Positions 27,129 to 36,377 of a DNA stretch of 64,000 nucleotides are shown one piece after another. Within the stretch, counting starts at the first letter, position 1. Each line of letters starts with the position of its first letter. The notes beneath the pieces were generated by a model, which worked only from the letters and a program-made list of their open reading frames with translations, had not been told where the DNA came from and did not search any database. This DNA comes from Halobellus salinus (lineage in GTDB: Archaea > Halobacteriota > Halobacteria > Halobacteriales > Haloferacaceae). The stretch spans positions 98,125 through 162,124 of the forward strand of contig NZ_BMOC01000005.1 of the NCBI RefSeq assembly GCF_014646875.1, read 5' to 3'. Position numbers and translations under genes: made by a program.

Positions 27129-28238
27129 TCAGTACGGCTTGCTGAAGTACGGCTCTTCGAACATCGTCAGTGTCTGTCCGAGGTCTCGCTCCACAGCCAT
27201 CTCGTAGACGCGTGTCGTCCACGCCACGTCCTCCATCGGGAGTCCTGGGGAGTAGAGAATCGACCGCCCCTCGGTGGACCCGGTGTCCTCACCGCCGACC
27301 ACCTCGTGGAGCGCCCGGAGATCCGGTTCCTCGAGGTCGAGTCCGGCTCCGTCGTCGACGGCCGCAGCGAGCGTATTCATGATTTGCCAGTCCATGTGCG
27401 CCGCGAACTCCAGGGTGTTCCGCCGGATGTCACAGAACACGAGGTCCTCGTCGAACGCCGAAAGGTCAGCGCGGAGATCCCCCAACGGGATCACCAGACA
27501 GTCGTCTTTCAGCCACGGCGCCTCGATCTTCGGCGGCGGACTCCCTGTTGCGGCCACGACTGTCACGTCAGCACCTCTGACCGCGTCTTCGGGTGAACTG
27601 ATCGGTTCGATTTCGGCGTCGACGTCGCCGGCCATCTCGGCTTCGAACGCTTCGGCCTTCCACTGCTCCGGGTGGTGGATCCGGAGCGTCTCCAGCGAGT
27701 CAAGCGCGGAATCGAGCGCTAGCGCGGACGTCTGCCCGACCACGCCGGGCCCGATCACGGTCGCGGTGGTCGCGCGGTCGCCTTGGATCCGCGCGGCGCC
27801 GACGCCCGCGACGGCGCCGGTTCGCATCGCGCTCGCGACCTGACCGTCGATCAGGAACTCTGGTTTGCCGCTCAGTGGGTCGTTCAGCGTGATCGTGTGG
27901 ATCGACCGCGGGAGTCCACGCTCGGCGGGATTGGTGATGTTGGAGCCGTACCACTTGATGCCCATCCTGTGGATATCGCCGCCGACGTACGCCGGCATCG
28001 CGCTGAACCGACGATCCGGGCCGGACTCCAGCCCCTCGGCGTTCGAGAGGTTGCCGGGAAAAGAGGTCACATGTCCGTGCATGTCGTGACCCGGATTTCC
28101 CATCAGCACCTGGCCGTCGTTGTACAGGCCGAACACGTAGTCGATGGTCTCGACGCATCGGTCCATGTCGGCAAGGCCCGCCTCGATCCCCTCCTCCTGT
28201 GAACAGAATCGAAGCTTCACTGGCTGTTGCTCGGTCAT
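27129..28238 (-). CDS. Ornithine cyclodeaminase/mu-crystallin family protein (first copy)
   Basis: 369 residues from MTEQQPVKLRF; 18 further upstream codons are open but AT-rich and unlike the family. The fold is an NAD(P)-binding Rossmann domain (TATVIGPGVVGQTSALAL) inserted in a dimerisation domain carrying SAMPAYVGGDIHRMGIKWYGSN and the substrate-binding KW. Members include ornithine cyclodeaminase, alanine dehydrogenase and ketimine reductases, so the reaction cannot be named from sequence. It is the last gene of the minus-strand catabolic cluster, 97 bases behind the flavin oxidase. Confidence 0.9.
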   Translation of the reverse strand: MTEQQPVKLRFCSQEEGIEAGLADMDRCVETIDYVFGLYNDGQVLMGNPGHDMHGHVTSFPGNLSNAEGLESGPDRRFSAMPAYVGGDIHRMGIKWYGSNITNPAERGLPRSIHTITLNDPLSGKPEFLIDGQVASAMRTGAVAGVGAARIQGDRATTATVIGPGVVGQTSALALDSALDSLETLRIHHPEQWKAEAFEAEMAGDVDAEIEPISSPEDAVRGADVTVVAATGSPPPKIEAPWLKDDCLVIPLGDLRADLSAFDEDLVFCDIRRNTLEFAAHMDWQIMNTLAAAVDDGAGLDLEEPDLRALHEVVGGEDTGSTEGRSILYSPGLPMEDVAWTTRVYEMAVERDLGQTLTMFEEPYFSKPY

Positions 28239-28335
28239 CGTTCCGTTCGAGGAAACAAAAGTATATATTTGTTTTGCAAACGGACGGTTCACTGGGTTTC
28301 TCGAGGGTCGGAGCCCCCGACGCCTCGCCGGAGGG

Positions 28336-29463
28336 TCACTCGAACCGTGACAGCTCGAACATCCCGGTTGGGTGGTCTGTCCGGCCGTCGACCGCCAGGT
28401 CGGCCAGCACCTCGCCGACCGCGGAGGCGAATTTGAACCCGTGGCCCGAAAAGCCCGCTCCGAGCACCACGTTCGGGTGGTCGGGGTGGACGTCGAGGAT
28501 GAAATCCCGATCGGGCGTGTTCGTGTACATGCAGGCCGACAGCCGCATCGTCGGTCCGGTGCCGGCGGGCATGTACTTCTCGGCGAACGACCGGAGGATG
28601 GCCTCGTCCTCGCGGGTCGGCTCCCGGTTGAGTTCCTCGGGACTCCCGGTCTCCTCGCGGTGGTGGTGTTTCCCGAACTTGAACCCGGGCACCTCGAACG
28701 TCGGGAAGCCGTAGAAGTTCCCCTCGGGGACGTCGGCGACGAACACCGGGAAGTTCTCGCGGTCGAACTGTGCGGGGTCTGTGGGTTGGAACCACCCGAG
28801 CACGTTGCGCTCGGGCGTGAGGTACTCCGACACCGCCGGGCAGAGCCGGCCGGTCCACGCGCCTGCCGTCATCACCAGCGTGTCGGCGGCGTACTCGCCA
28901 CGGTCGGTGGAGACTTCGACGCCCGACTCGTCGGCCGTCCAGTCGGTGACCTCCTCGCGGGCCCTGATGGTCGCCCCGTGGTCGTGGGCCTCGGAGACGT
29001 GGGCCACGATGCACTGATCCGAGTGGAGGAAGCCGCCGTCCGGCTGGTAGATCGCCCGGTAGTCGTCGGGCACGTCGTGACCGCCCGACCGCGCAGTCAG
29101 TTCCTCGCCGGTCAGGGTCGTGTGGTCGAGGTCGTGCACCGCACACGACCGCTCGGAGCCACGAACCACCTCGCTATCCGGTGGCCCGAAGTCGATGGTG
29201 CCGGTCTGATACAACAGCTGTCGGCCGTAGGAGTCTTCTAAATCGGACCACAGCTCCAACGACCGCTGGACCAGCGGGACGTATCCCGAATCCTCAAACA
29301 GCGGCACCCTGATGATCCGGGTGATACCGTGTGACGAGCCCTGTGCGTGCGGGATGTCGTATCGCTCGATGCCGAGGACGTCTTGGCCTCGCGCGGCGAG
29401 GTGGTACGCCGCGGCGCTGCCCATCCCCCCGACACCAAGGACAATCGTGTCGTAGGTGTCCAC
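28336..29463 (-). CDS. SolA-type FAD amine oxidase (monomeric sarcosine oxidase family)
   Basis: 375 residues. The N-terminal dinucleotide motif GVGGMG (10-15) is followed by ERYDIPHAQGSSHG. The C-terminal part has ACMYTNTPDRDF, where C311 corresponds to the cysteine that covalently holds FAD in monomeric sarcosine oxidase. K265 in FKFGKHHH matches the lysine that activates oxygen there. The family oxidatively demethylates N-methyl amino acids (sarcosine, N-methyltryptophan) or oxidises pipecolate, giving formaldehyde or an imine and H2O2. It sits between the two cyclodeaminase-family genes. Confidence 0.92.
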   Translation of the reverse strand: MDTYDTIVLGVGGMGSAAAYHLAARGQDVLGIERYDIPHAQGSSHGITRIIRVPLFEDSGYVPLVQRSLELWSDLEDSYGRQLLYQTGTIDFGPPDSEVVRGSERSCAVHDLDHTTLTGEELTARSGGHDVPDDYRAIYQPDGGFLHSDQCIVAHVSEAHDHGATIRAREEVTDWTADESGVEVSTDRGEYAADTLVMTAGAWTGRLCPAVSEYLTPERNVLGWFQPTDPAQFDRENFPVFVADVPEGNFYGFPTFEVPGFKFGKHHHREETGSPEELNREPTREDEAILRSFAEKYMPAGTGPTMRLSACMYTNTPDRDFILDVHPDHPNVVLGAGFSGHGFKFASAVGEVLADLAVDGRTDHPTGMFELSRFE

Positions 29464-29491
29464 GCGGGAGCGTTGGCGTTCTCCTATGAAT

Positions 29492-29599
29492 GTCTACCGG
29501 ATCCATCCTCGCGAGGCGGGGGTGAACCTCTACCGGATCCATCCTCGCGAGGCGGGGGTGAACCTCTACCGGATCCATCCTCGCGAGGCGGGGGTGAAC
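29492..29599 (+). repeat. Three tandem copies of a 36-bp unit upstream of the amine oxidase
   Basis: Three 36-base units, each containing taccggatccatcctcgcga, end to end; copies 2 and 3 are identical and copy 1 differs at its first base or two. Each holds the palindrome cctcgcgagg. The array occupies most of the 182-base gap between the two minus-strand genes and begins 29 bases upstream of the oxidase start, where promoter or translation-control elements would lie. Confidence 0.93.
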
Positions 29600-29645
29600 C
29601 GACGCGGGTGGCAGCCGAACCACTGCCGCGTCTGCTGGCTCGCGA

Positions 29646-30650
29646 TCAGTGGAAGTCGAACGTTCGGACCGCGCCCTCGCTCATACCTTCGGCCCGGAGG
29701 TGTTCCGCGAGCGCGACGTCCAGCGATCCGAGGCCGATCGGCACGAAAACCACGCGCTCTCCCGGGGTGCGCGAAGCGTCGTCGTCACCGTCGAGGACCT
29801 CACCGATCGTCACGTCCAGGTCGGCGGCCGTCACATCGCCCCGCCCGGCCAGATCCGACAGCGCGCCGCGCTGGAGACACTGCTCTGTGTGATCCACGAC
29901 GATCCTGTCGGCCCCGAGCACTGTCTCGTCTGTGAGTTCCCGGTACGAGCCGAGCGCGATCACGAGCCCGCCCGGACGGAGCCACGAGTCCTCGATCACC
30001 GGCGTCTTGGAGTCGGTGACCGTGACGACGACCTCGGCGGCGGCGGCCGCCTGTGGTGAGTCTACAACATCGACATCGGCGTCCATCCCGGGCGCGAGGT
30101 CTGCTGCGAGATCGCTCGCGCGCCCGTCGGCCACATCGTATAGCCGGAAGGTATCGACCGCAACCAGTTCATCGATCACCTGCAGTTGAAACCGCGCCTG
30201 GAACCCCGCGCCGAAGACGCCGACTGACTCCGGCGGCTCCGCGAGCAGGTGTCGCAGTCCGACAACGGACTGCAGTGCGGTTCGAACGCCGGTGATGTGC
30301 ATGCCTTCCAGAATCGCCGTGAACCCACCCTGTTGAAGATCGAAAAGCAGGATCTGTGAGCTGATCGGCGGTTCGGTGTCGGCGTCCCAGGTCGCGACCG
30401 CCCACTTCATGCCGGCGACGTCGAGCCAGTCGACGTACGCCGGCATGCCGATCGAGAAGGCGTCCCGGCCGGGCCATCCGCCGTCATCACCCATGTGCAT
30501 CGTCGATTTCGCCGGGTTGATGACCCGCCCGCGCGCTCCTTCGACGTAGGTGGTCTCGGCGACGTTGAGGGCGGCCGGGAGTTCGAGATGGCGGTCAACG
30601 TCGTGTTTGGAGTACAGTTCGGTTCCGGCCTGTCTGAGACGCTGGCTCAT
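29646..30650 (-). CDS. Ornithine cyclodeaminase/mu-crystallin family protein (second copy)
   Basis: 334 residues. It has the same fold as the gene at 27129, but clearly divergent: FSIGMPAYVDWLDVAGMKWA, the catalytic-site arginine and threonine in ITGVRTALQS, and the nucleotide motif VGVFGAGFQARFQLQ. Two dissimilar paralogues in one cluster suggest different steps, for example an imine reduction and a deamination, not dosage. It is 67 bases behind the aldehyde dehydrogenase gene on the same strand. Confidence 0.9.
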   Translation of the reverse strand: MSQRLRQAGTELYSKHDVDRHLELPAALNVAETTYVEGARGRVINPAKSTMHMGDDGGWPGRDAFSIGMPAYVDWLDVAGMKWAVATWDADTEPPISSQILLFDLQQGGFTAILEGMHITGVRTALQSVVGLRHLLAEPPESVGVFGAGFQARFQLQVIDELVAVDTFRLYDVADGRASDLAADLAPGMDADVDVVDSPQAAAAAEVVVTVTDSKTPVIEDSWLRPGGLVIALGSYRELTDETVLGADRIVVDHTEQCLQRGALSDLAGRGDVTAADLDVTIGEVLDGDDDASRTPGERVVFVPIGLGSLDVALAEHLRAEGMSEGAVRTFDFH

Positions 30651-30717
30651 GGGTTCGAGTGATGGTCCGGCGACTGGTGGTGTCGGGCCGACACGGCAGC
30701 GCTGCGGTGTCGGTGCG

Positions 30718-32172
30718 TCACGGGTCCGTCCGGTAGACAGCCTTTTTGTGCGTGTAGAACTCGTAGGCGCGGTGGCCGAGTTCCTTCTGGGTCTCCGACG
30801 ACGACGCCTTCATACCGCCGAACGGCATCTGGATCTGCGATCCGGTGGTCGTGCCGTTGATCTTGACGACGCCGGCGTCGATCTCATCGGTGAACCGCCG
30901 CGCCGACGCCATGTCGCTCGTAAAGAGGCTGGCCGACAGTCCGTACTCCACATCGTTGGCGACGCGCACGGCTTCCTCGAAGTTCGAGACCGAAAGGATC
31001 GACAGCACCGGCCCGAAGACCTCCTCCTGGGCGATCCGCATATCCGACGTCACGTCGGTGAACACGGTCGGCTCGACGAAGTAGCCCGCGTCGTCGCCCC
31101 GGCCGTCGGGTCGGCCGCCGCCGGTCAGGCGTGTCGCGCCCTCGTCTTCGGCCACTTCGATGTACCGGAAGTTGGTCTCGTCCTGGGCGGCCGACACCGC
31201 CGGCCCCATATCGGGGTCGTCCATCCCCGGACCTGTCTGCATGTCCTCGGCGCGCGCGACCACGGCGTCAGTGAGTTCTGCGAGGACCTCCTCGTGAACG
31301 ATGAGCCGGCTGGTCGCGGTACACGCCTGGCCGGTCAGCCCGAACGCGCCGGCGGCGGCGGCGTCGGCTGCCTTTTGAATGTCCGCGTCGGGGAGGACGA
31401 CCTGCGGGTTCTTGCCGCCCATCTCGGTCTGGGTGGGGATGCCGCGCCCAGCGACGGTTTCGGCGATGTGCCGTCCCACGTCGGTGGAGCCGGTGAACGA
31501 GACTCCGTCGATCCGGTCGTCGGTGAGGATCTCGTCGCCGACGGTCGACCCCGAGCCGACCACGAGGTTCACCACGCCCGCCGGGAGGCCGGCCGCCTCC
31601 AGGTGTTCGACCAGTGCCCGCGCGATCATCGGCGTCTCCGAGGAGGGTTTGAACACCACGGTGTTGCCCGTGGCAACAGCGGCCGCGAGCTTCCAGGTCG
31701 GGGTCGCAATCGGGAAGTTCCACGGGGTTACCAGAGCGACAACACCCAGCGGCTCCCGGACGGTGTACGTGACTGTCTCGGGGTCGCTGGAGGGGAGGGT
31801 CTCGCCCGCCGCCGTCCGTGCGAAACTCGCGAAAAAGCGGAACAGCTCCGCGGCCCGCCCGACCTCCGCGCGGCTCGAGGACAGCGGCTTGCCCTCCTCG
31901 CGGGTGAGCGTCTCCGCGAGCTCCGCGTGGTGGTCATCGATCCGGTCTGCGACCGCGTACATCACCGCGTCGCGCTCGTCGGGCGTCGTCGCCGCCCACG
32001 TTCCGCTCGCCGCCTCGGCGGCCGCAACCGCGTCGGCGGCCTGTCCCCGGCTGGCGCCGGTGAACGACACGATCGGGTCGTCGGGCGCGGCCGGGTCGCG
32101 GATCGTCAGTTCGTCGTCGCTGTCACCGTCGCGCCACTCGCCGTCGATATACTGAAACTGTGTGTCTGTCAT
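30718..32172 (-). CDS. Aldehyde dehydrogenase, 2-oxoglutarate-semialdehyde dehydrogenase-like
   Basis: 484 residues of the NAD(P)-dependent ALDH superfamily: VTPWNFPIATPTWKLA, FTGSTDVGRHIAE, the general-base region TEMGGKNPQVVL, the nucleophile cysteine in GLTGQACTATSRL, and EEVFGPVLS. The C-terminal NGTTTGSQIQMPFGG and SSSETQKELG resemble 2,5-dioxovalerate (2-oxoglutarate semialdehyde) dehydrogenases, which end sugar-acid and hydroxyproline degradation. The assignment to that substrate is inference. It is the middle gene of the catabolic cluster. Confidence 0.93.
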   Translation of the reverse strand: MTDTQFQYIDGEWRDGDSDDELTIRDPAAPDDPIVSFTGASRGQAADAVAAAEAASGTWAATTPDERDAVMYAVADRIDDHHAELAETLTREEGKPLSSSRAEVGRAAELFRFFASFARTAAGETLPSSDPETVTYTVREPLGVVALVTPWNFPIATPTWKLAAAVATGNTVVFKPSSETPMIARALVEHLEAAGLPAGVVNLVVGSGSTVGDEILTDDRIDGVSFTGSTDVGRHIAETVAGRGIPTQTEMGGKNPQVVLPDADIQKAADAAAAGAFGLTGQACTATSRLIVHEEVLAELTDAVVARAEDMQTGPGMDDPDMGPAVSAAQDETNFRYIEVAEDEGATRLTGGGRPDGRGDDAGYFVEPTVFTDVTSDMRIAQEEVFGPVLSILSVSNFEEAVRVANDVEYGLSASLFTSDMASARRFTDEIDAGVVKINGTTTGSQIQMPFGGMKASSSETQKELGHRAYEFYTHKKAVYRTDP

Positions 32173-32430
32173 TTGTGGTGGGTTGTCGGTCGCGCGTCGG
32201 GCCCGCGTTCCCGCGACGTCAACGGCCGACGCCCGTTGAATCGGGGGCGGACGGGCGGTCCGGGGGGACAGCCGCGACCGCGTCGACGCCGGACGCTTCG
32301 GGGCCGATGGCGGACTGACGCCTCACACCGACGCTGAGGCACTATACCGCATCGCCGGTGGTAAAAATTTCGGAGGCGTGTGCGGGGGTGACCGCCACCC
32401 GTGGGCAGAACGGAACCCCGGGAGCGTCGG

Positions 32431-33378
32431 CTACTCGTTGATATTGAACCCCGCACCACGGTACGACCCCTCGAACTCCGGGGCGAGCACCGCACTGCTC
32501 CGTTCGAAGACGTCGCGCCAGACCGACTCCTTGACCGCAACGCCTTCAGCGAGGGCCGTCGCCACTCGGTCGCTGATCTCTTCGGGCCGGAATGTCCGTG
32601 TGAGTTCCCCCCCGTCGAGAAACCGGTCGACCACGCGTCGGAGGTCGCCGGAGTGCCGGGAGTGGTCGGGGTCGAGACACACGAGCGTGAATCCGGGGTC
32701 GACGCGGGAGTCGGACCCGGAAGGGGCGACCGATCGGTGGAGGAGTCGGCCGAGGAGGCGTTCGCCGGCGGTGCCGTACTCCGTCTCGGGACCGCCGGTG
32801 AAAACCGCCTGCGTCAACGGGTTGTCCTGGCGGTCGTTGGCGCCGGCCCGGGCCACCGCGGCGAGTGCGGCGTGACCCGCCGAGGGCGCGTCGAGTTCGC
32901 GCTCCGCCAGGACCGGGTGTGGGTCGTCGGGGCGACCGATCACGGTCCGGGGAGTCCCCACACCGCCGGTGGCAAGCACAGTCGAGAGGAGCCCGCGTTC
33001 GGCCGCCGCGTAGGCCGCATGCCCCAGTGTCGGGACTGTCTCGTCGCCCGGGGCCGTTCGGGTGTGGACGATTCCGACCCCGTGGCGGGCGGCCGCCGCA
33101 CACGCCAGGTCGACGGCGGGCGCACTCGACACCAGGCCGGGTTGGGTCGATCCGTCGACGGCCCACACGAACTCGCTCCGGTCGGTGCGTGTCAGCGCGT
33201 CCGGGTCCCACGCCGGAAGCGCCGAGAGGCGGTCGTGCAGCGTCGTCACCCCGGACCCGCGGTACAGTTCGGTCCACCAGACGGCCTTCGCGGCCGCCCG
33301 CGCCGGCCCCGGTGGGAACCCCGCGGCGGAGAAACACCGTTCGGCCAGGTCCAGCACCTCGCGGACGGCGAGGCGCAT
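32431..33378 (-). CDS. DUF3726/Ldh2-like protein of the amine cluster
   Basis: 315 residues. The N-terminus MRLAVREVLDLAERCFSAAG followed by PARAAAKAVWW resembles DUF3726 and the first helix of Ldh2/malate dehydrogenase-2 oxidoreductases, but the nucleotide-binding features of Ldh2 are not evident, so I do not assign catalysis. Its ATG at 33378 shares one base with the upstream stop (TGATG), giving tight translational coupling to the 572-residue protein; the two very likely form one functional unit. Confidence 0.75.
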   Translation of the reverse strand: MRLAVREVLDLAERCFSAAGFPPGPARAAAKAVWWTELYRGSGVTTLHDRLSALPAWDPDALTRTDRSEFVWAVDGSTQPGLVSSAPAVDLACAAAARHGVGIVHTRTAPGDETVPTLGHAAYAAAERGLLSTVLATGGVGTPRTVIGRPDDPHPVLAERELDAPSAGHAALAAVARAGANDRQDNPLTQAVFTGGPETEYGTAGERLLGRLLHRSVAPSGSDSRVDPGFTLVCLDPDHSRHSGDLRRVVDRFLDGGELTRTFRPEEISDRVATALAEGVAVKESVWRDVFERSSAVLAPEFEGSYRGAGFNINE

Positions 33379-35096
33379 CACTGCTTCCTCCACTGCGCGG
33401 TCCGCTGGGGCTTCGAGGGGTACAGCCAGTAGCTTTCGGCTCCGTTCCGGAGGTCCTCCGGCAGCGGCGCGCCCTGGTAGAACGTCCCCCGGACCCACCC
33501 CTGAGATTTCGGGTGGGCCTTCTGGATCCCCCAGACCGCCTTGAGACACGAAATGAACGAGAGCGGGACGAAGTCGGCGTCGAGCGGGTTCGCGCGGATC
33601 TCCGCGTACCGGAGGCCGTGGACGGTCTGGATCCGTTCGACGATGTGGCGGTGGTCGGGGTGCTCGAACAGGAACGCCGCAACGGTGTCGGTGTCGTCCC
33701 ACGCTGCGAGGTCGGCGCGGAGTCGCTGGACCTGGCGGGCGATGTCGACCGGGAAGCCGTACTCCTCGTAGTCGTGTTCGCCCCGGATCCCGAGCCGTGG
33801 CTCCTCGCTGTCGATCGACCGGTACCAGAAGTACCGCTCGGCGCCGGGAGCGTCGAAGTCGACCGCCAACGCCCACTGGTAATCCGAGTCTATGGCCGAC
33901 GCCAGGGTTCCGATCGTCATCTCCGGAACCACGTCGCTCCGTTCGGAGACGGTCAGTGACTCCTCCAGCCCCGAACACACCTCGGGGTGGACGTCGAGCA
34001 ACAACGAGTGGACCAACTCCTGGGTCTCGGCGGGGAGTTCGTCGCCGGCCCACTCACAGAGTCGGCCCCAGAGCGTCGACCCCCCGTGTCCGTTCCGGAG
34101 TTCGTCCATCCGCCGCTCGGCCCGCTCTAACCCGGCCGCGATCTCGTCTTTCGAGAGAAAGTACTCTTTAGTGTCGCACTCGTCGTCGGTGAACCACTGT
34201 TCTGCGCTGTCGAGGACGGCTCTGAAGCGCTCAACCTCCTCGGGTGTCGGGTCGATCGTCTTCGCCCGCGCCAATGCCACCTCTCGCGCGCGGAGCCACG
34301 AGTGGAGGAGTTGGGGGTGGTTGACGAGGTAGTGGACGATCCCGATCCCCGAGGAGTTACCGGTCCCCAGATACCGCTTGATTTCGTGGTCGAGGGTGAC
34401 CGCGTCGTCGCTTCGAGCGCCCGCGACGTGGTCTGCGAGGTCGTAGCTGAAGATCCGGAGAAGCCACACCGTGAGCATCTGCGCGAAGTACGGTTTCTTC
34501 AGCGGATGGTCGCCGTCCATCGACGCGAACTCCTTCGTCCCGTTGAGCCCGTTGCCGTAGTAGCCCGACGACCGCATCAGGTAGCCGCCGCGGGCACAGA
34601 AGTCGATGTCGGGTTGGTGACCCTCGGCCAGCGCGTCGACGACGTGGCCGAAAAAGCGGGAACTCCGGTTCGCTCGGGTCCAGATCAGGATGTCTGACGT
34701 GGCGCGCCCTTCCCGGACGTGGGGGAGTTGCTCGTACTGGGCGTCCATGAGGTCAGGCGTGGCCCGCCCCTCGCACAGAAACCCCCACATGTCCCAGTCC
34801 TCAGCGATGATGCGGTCGGTGTTCGCGTTGTCGCCGGAAGCGTGCGAGAAGATCCCGAACGAGAACAGCCGGTCGGGGGTCTCGATGGTGTAGACCACGC
34901 GTCCGACCCCCCGGTCGTCCAACTCCATCCGGGTCGGCCGGACGTCCCACTCCTCGTCGATCATCTTCTCCATCAGCAACCGGGTGAAGCTCAGCCGGGT
35001 CTGTTTCAGCGAGGCCAACCGCTGGGGCTGCATCAGCTCCGCGGGGTCGCGGAGCCGGTTCGGGTCGTACCGCTCCGTCTCCCGATTGGTAGTCAT
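33378..35096 (-). CDS. Unrecognised 572-residue protein of the amine cluster
   Basis: A large soluble, acidic protein with no signal peptide or membrane helix and no family I can name. Distinct conserved-looking blocks: ELMQPQRLASLKQTRLSF near the start, FGIFSHASGDNANTDRI, FCARGGYLMRSSGYYGNG (about residue 175), GTGNSSGIGIVHYLVNHP and RYFWYRSIDSEEPRLGIRG. The start MTTNRETERYD is supported by the minus-strand TATA-like gattttaatc (35121-35130), giving a leaderless transcript. It overlaps the DUF3726/Ldh2-like gene by one base. Confidence 0.85.
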   Translation of the reverse strand: MTTNRETERYDPNRLRDPAELMQPQRLASLKQTRLSFTRLLMEKMIDEEWDVRPTRMELDDRGVGRVVYTIETPDRLFSFGIFSHASGDNANTDRIIAEDWDMWGFLCEGRATPDLMDAQYEQLPHVREGRATSDILIWTRANRSSRFFGHVVDALAEGHQPDIDFCARGGYLMRSSGYYGNGLNGTKEFASMDGDHPLKKPYFAQMLTVWLLRIFSYDLADHVAGARSDDAVTLDHEIKRYLGTGNSSGIGIVHYLVNHPQLLHSWLRAREVALARAKTIDPTPEEVERFRAVLDSAEQWFTDDECDTKEYFLSKDEIAAGLERAERRMDELRNGHGGSTLWGRLCEWAGDELPAETQELVHSLLLDVHPEVCSGLEESLTVSERSDVVPEMTIGTLASAIDSDYQWALAVDFDAPGAERYFWYRSIDSEEPRLGIRGEHDYEEYGFPVDIARQVQRLRADLAAWDDTDTVAAFLFEHPDHRHIVERIQTVHGLRYAEIRANPLDADFVPLSFISCLKAVWGIQKAHPKSQGWVRGTFYQGAPLPEDLRNGAESYWLYPSKPQRTAQWRKQ

Positions 35097-35120
35097 TACC
35101 GAATCGGACTTGGTCACCAA

Positions 35121-35130
35121 GATTAAAATC
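35121..35130 (-). promoter_or_regulatory. TATA-like element before the 572-residue gene
   Basis: The minus strand reads gattttaatc, centred about 29 bases before the ATG at 35096. It suggests that the lower cluster has its own leaderless promoter, separate from the dipeptidase gene. Confidence 0.45.
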
Positions 35131-35169
35131 TTCGGTCGCAAGCAATAGATTATGCAGGTTGCAAGGGTG

Positions 35170-35205
35170 AACTCCCCCGCTCTTCAGGCCGGGGAGGGTA
35201 TCAAG
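35170..35205 (+). mobile_element. IS200/IS605-type right-end hairpin
   Basis: The sequence ccccgctcttcaggccgggg followed by agggtatcaagga resembles the right-end hairpin and tail (hairpin plus GGAGGatgTCA) of haloarchaeal IS200/IS605-type elements and the copies at 4331 and 54661. No transposase gene accompanies it. It lies in the 128-base gap between the dipeptidase and the 572-residue gene. Confidence 0.45.
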
Positions 35206-35224
35206 GAGGTCGAATCCGGGCCGG

Positions 35225-36358
35225 CTACACCGCACGCTCCCAGAACCGCAGAAAGTTCTCCCCCAGGATGCCGTCGGCCTGCTCCGCCGGGAACGGCTCC
35301 TTGACCGCCCGCCGGACCGCGGGCCACTCCTCGTAGGTCGTGAACTCGCCGAGCCCCGCCGCAATCTCCCGGGCTTCAACCGCCTCACGGTCGAACCCGA
35401 GTTCGATGATGTGGCGTTTGTAGTACTCCAGAAGCTCCTCCGGAAACCGGGTGTCAGCGGGGAAAAAGTCGGTTCCCAGCCCGATCCGGTCGGGGCCGAG
35501 AATCGACGCCGTATGCTCTAGGTGCGAGAGCAGGACGTCGAGGTCGGGGTCGTCCGCCCCGGGGGCGATGAACCACGGTAGGCTCACGATCCCCATGTAT
35601 CCGTCGGCTTCCGCGAGCGCCTCGATCTCGGTGTCGGACTTCCCGCGGTAGTGGTGATCCACCGCCTGGCACGTGGCGTGGGTGGCCGCCACGGGATCCT
35701 CGGAATACTCGATGGCGTCAAGTGTGGTCTGTCGCCCGCAGTGGGACACGTCCACAACGCCGCCGAGGTCGTTCACCCGGTCGACCGCCGCGCGACCGAA
35801 CGTCGACAGCCCGCCCTCGGAGGGGTCGTTACACCCGGTTCCGAGCAAGTTCTGGTAGTTGTAGGTGGGTTGGAACAGCCGGACGCCCTCGTTGTACAGG
35901 GTGTCGATCCGGTCGAGGGATCCGTCGATGGCGGCACCGAGGTTCTGGGTGTTCAGGACGATCCCCACGTCGCCGTCGGCCGCGACCCGCCGGGCCTGCG
36001 CGGGCGAGGTGACCTTGTGGAGCCACTCCGCCGCGTCGAACCGGGACTGCCACCGCGCGAGGTCGCGGCGCTGCCCCGTCCGCTCGGAGACGTCGTCGTG
36101 GGTCCAGGGCGTGACGCTGAGGAGGTTCACCCCCGCGGTCTCGTAGATCCTCCGGACTGCCGACCGGAACTCGGGGTCGCGCTCGAACCGGCGGACCTCG
36201 AAGTCCCAGATCGCCTCCCAGGCTTCGGCTTTGGTGTTTCCCTCGGCGACCAGCTCCCGGACCGCGCGGTTCAGTTCCTCAGACGACCCGTAGGCCCTGA
36301 CGACCTGTTCCCACGGCGCCGACGAGGTGTAGTCGAAGACCGGTTGCGACGGAGACAT
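35225..36358 (-). CDS. Membrane-dipeptidase family (renal dipeptidase, peptidase M19)
   Basis: 377 residues from MSPSQPVFDYTSS; the minus-strand TATA gttttatataac makes this leaderless start likely over the upstream one at 36397. M19 TIM-barrel features: GIVLNTQNLGAAIDGSLDRI, QPTYNYQNLLGTGC, VVDVSHCGRQTTLDAI, VAATHATCQAVDHHYR and IGLGTDFF. No signal peptide, so cytosolic. In bacteria, M19 members occur in dimethylglycine and betaine gene clusters, in line with the neighbouring oxidase and BCCT transporter. Confidence 0.9.
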   Translation of the reverse strand: MSPSQPVFDYTSSAPWEQVVRAYGSSEELNRAVRELVAEGNTKAEAWEAIWDFEVRRFERDPEFRSAVRRIYETAGVNLLSVTPWTHDDVSERTGQRRDLARWQSRFDAAEWLHKVTSPAQARRVAADGDVGIVLNTQNLGAAIDGSLDRIDTLYNEGVRLFQPTYNYQNLLGTGCNDPSEGGLSTFGRAAVDRVNDLGGVVDVSHCGRQTTLDAIEYSEDPVAATHATCQAVDHHYRGKSDTEIEALAEADGYMGIVSLPWFIAPGADDPDLDVLLSHLEHTASILGPDRIGLGTDFFPADTRFPEELLEYYKRHIIELGFDREAVEAREIAAGLGEFTTYEEWPAVRRAVKEPFPAEQADGILGENFLRFWERAV

Positions 36359-36377
36359 ACTCGGTACTTGGAGATTT

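Noticed and set aside
29492..29599. Small coding gene made of HPREAGVN repeats
   Set aside because: The open frame comes from the tandem repeat; no plausible start, and the product does not resemble a protein.
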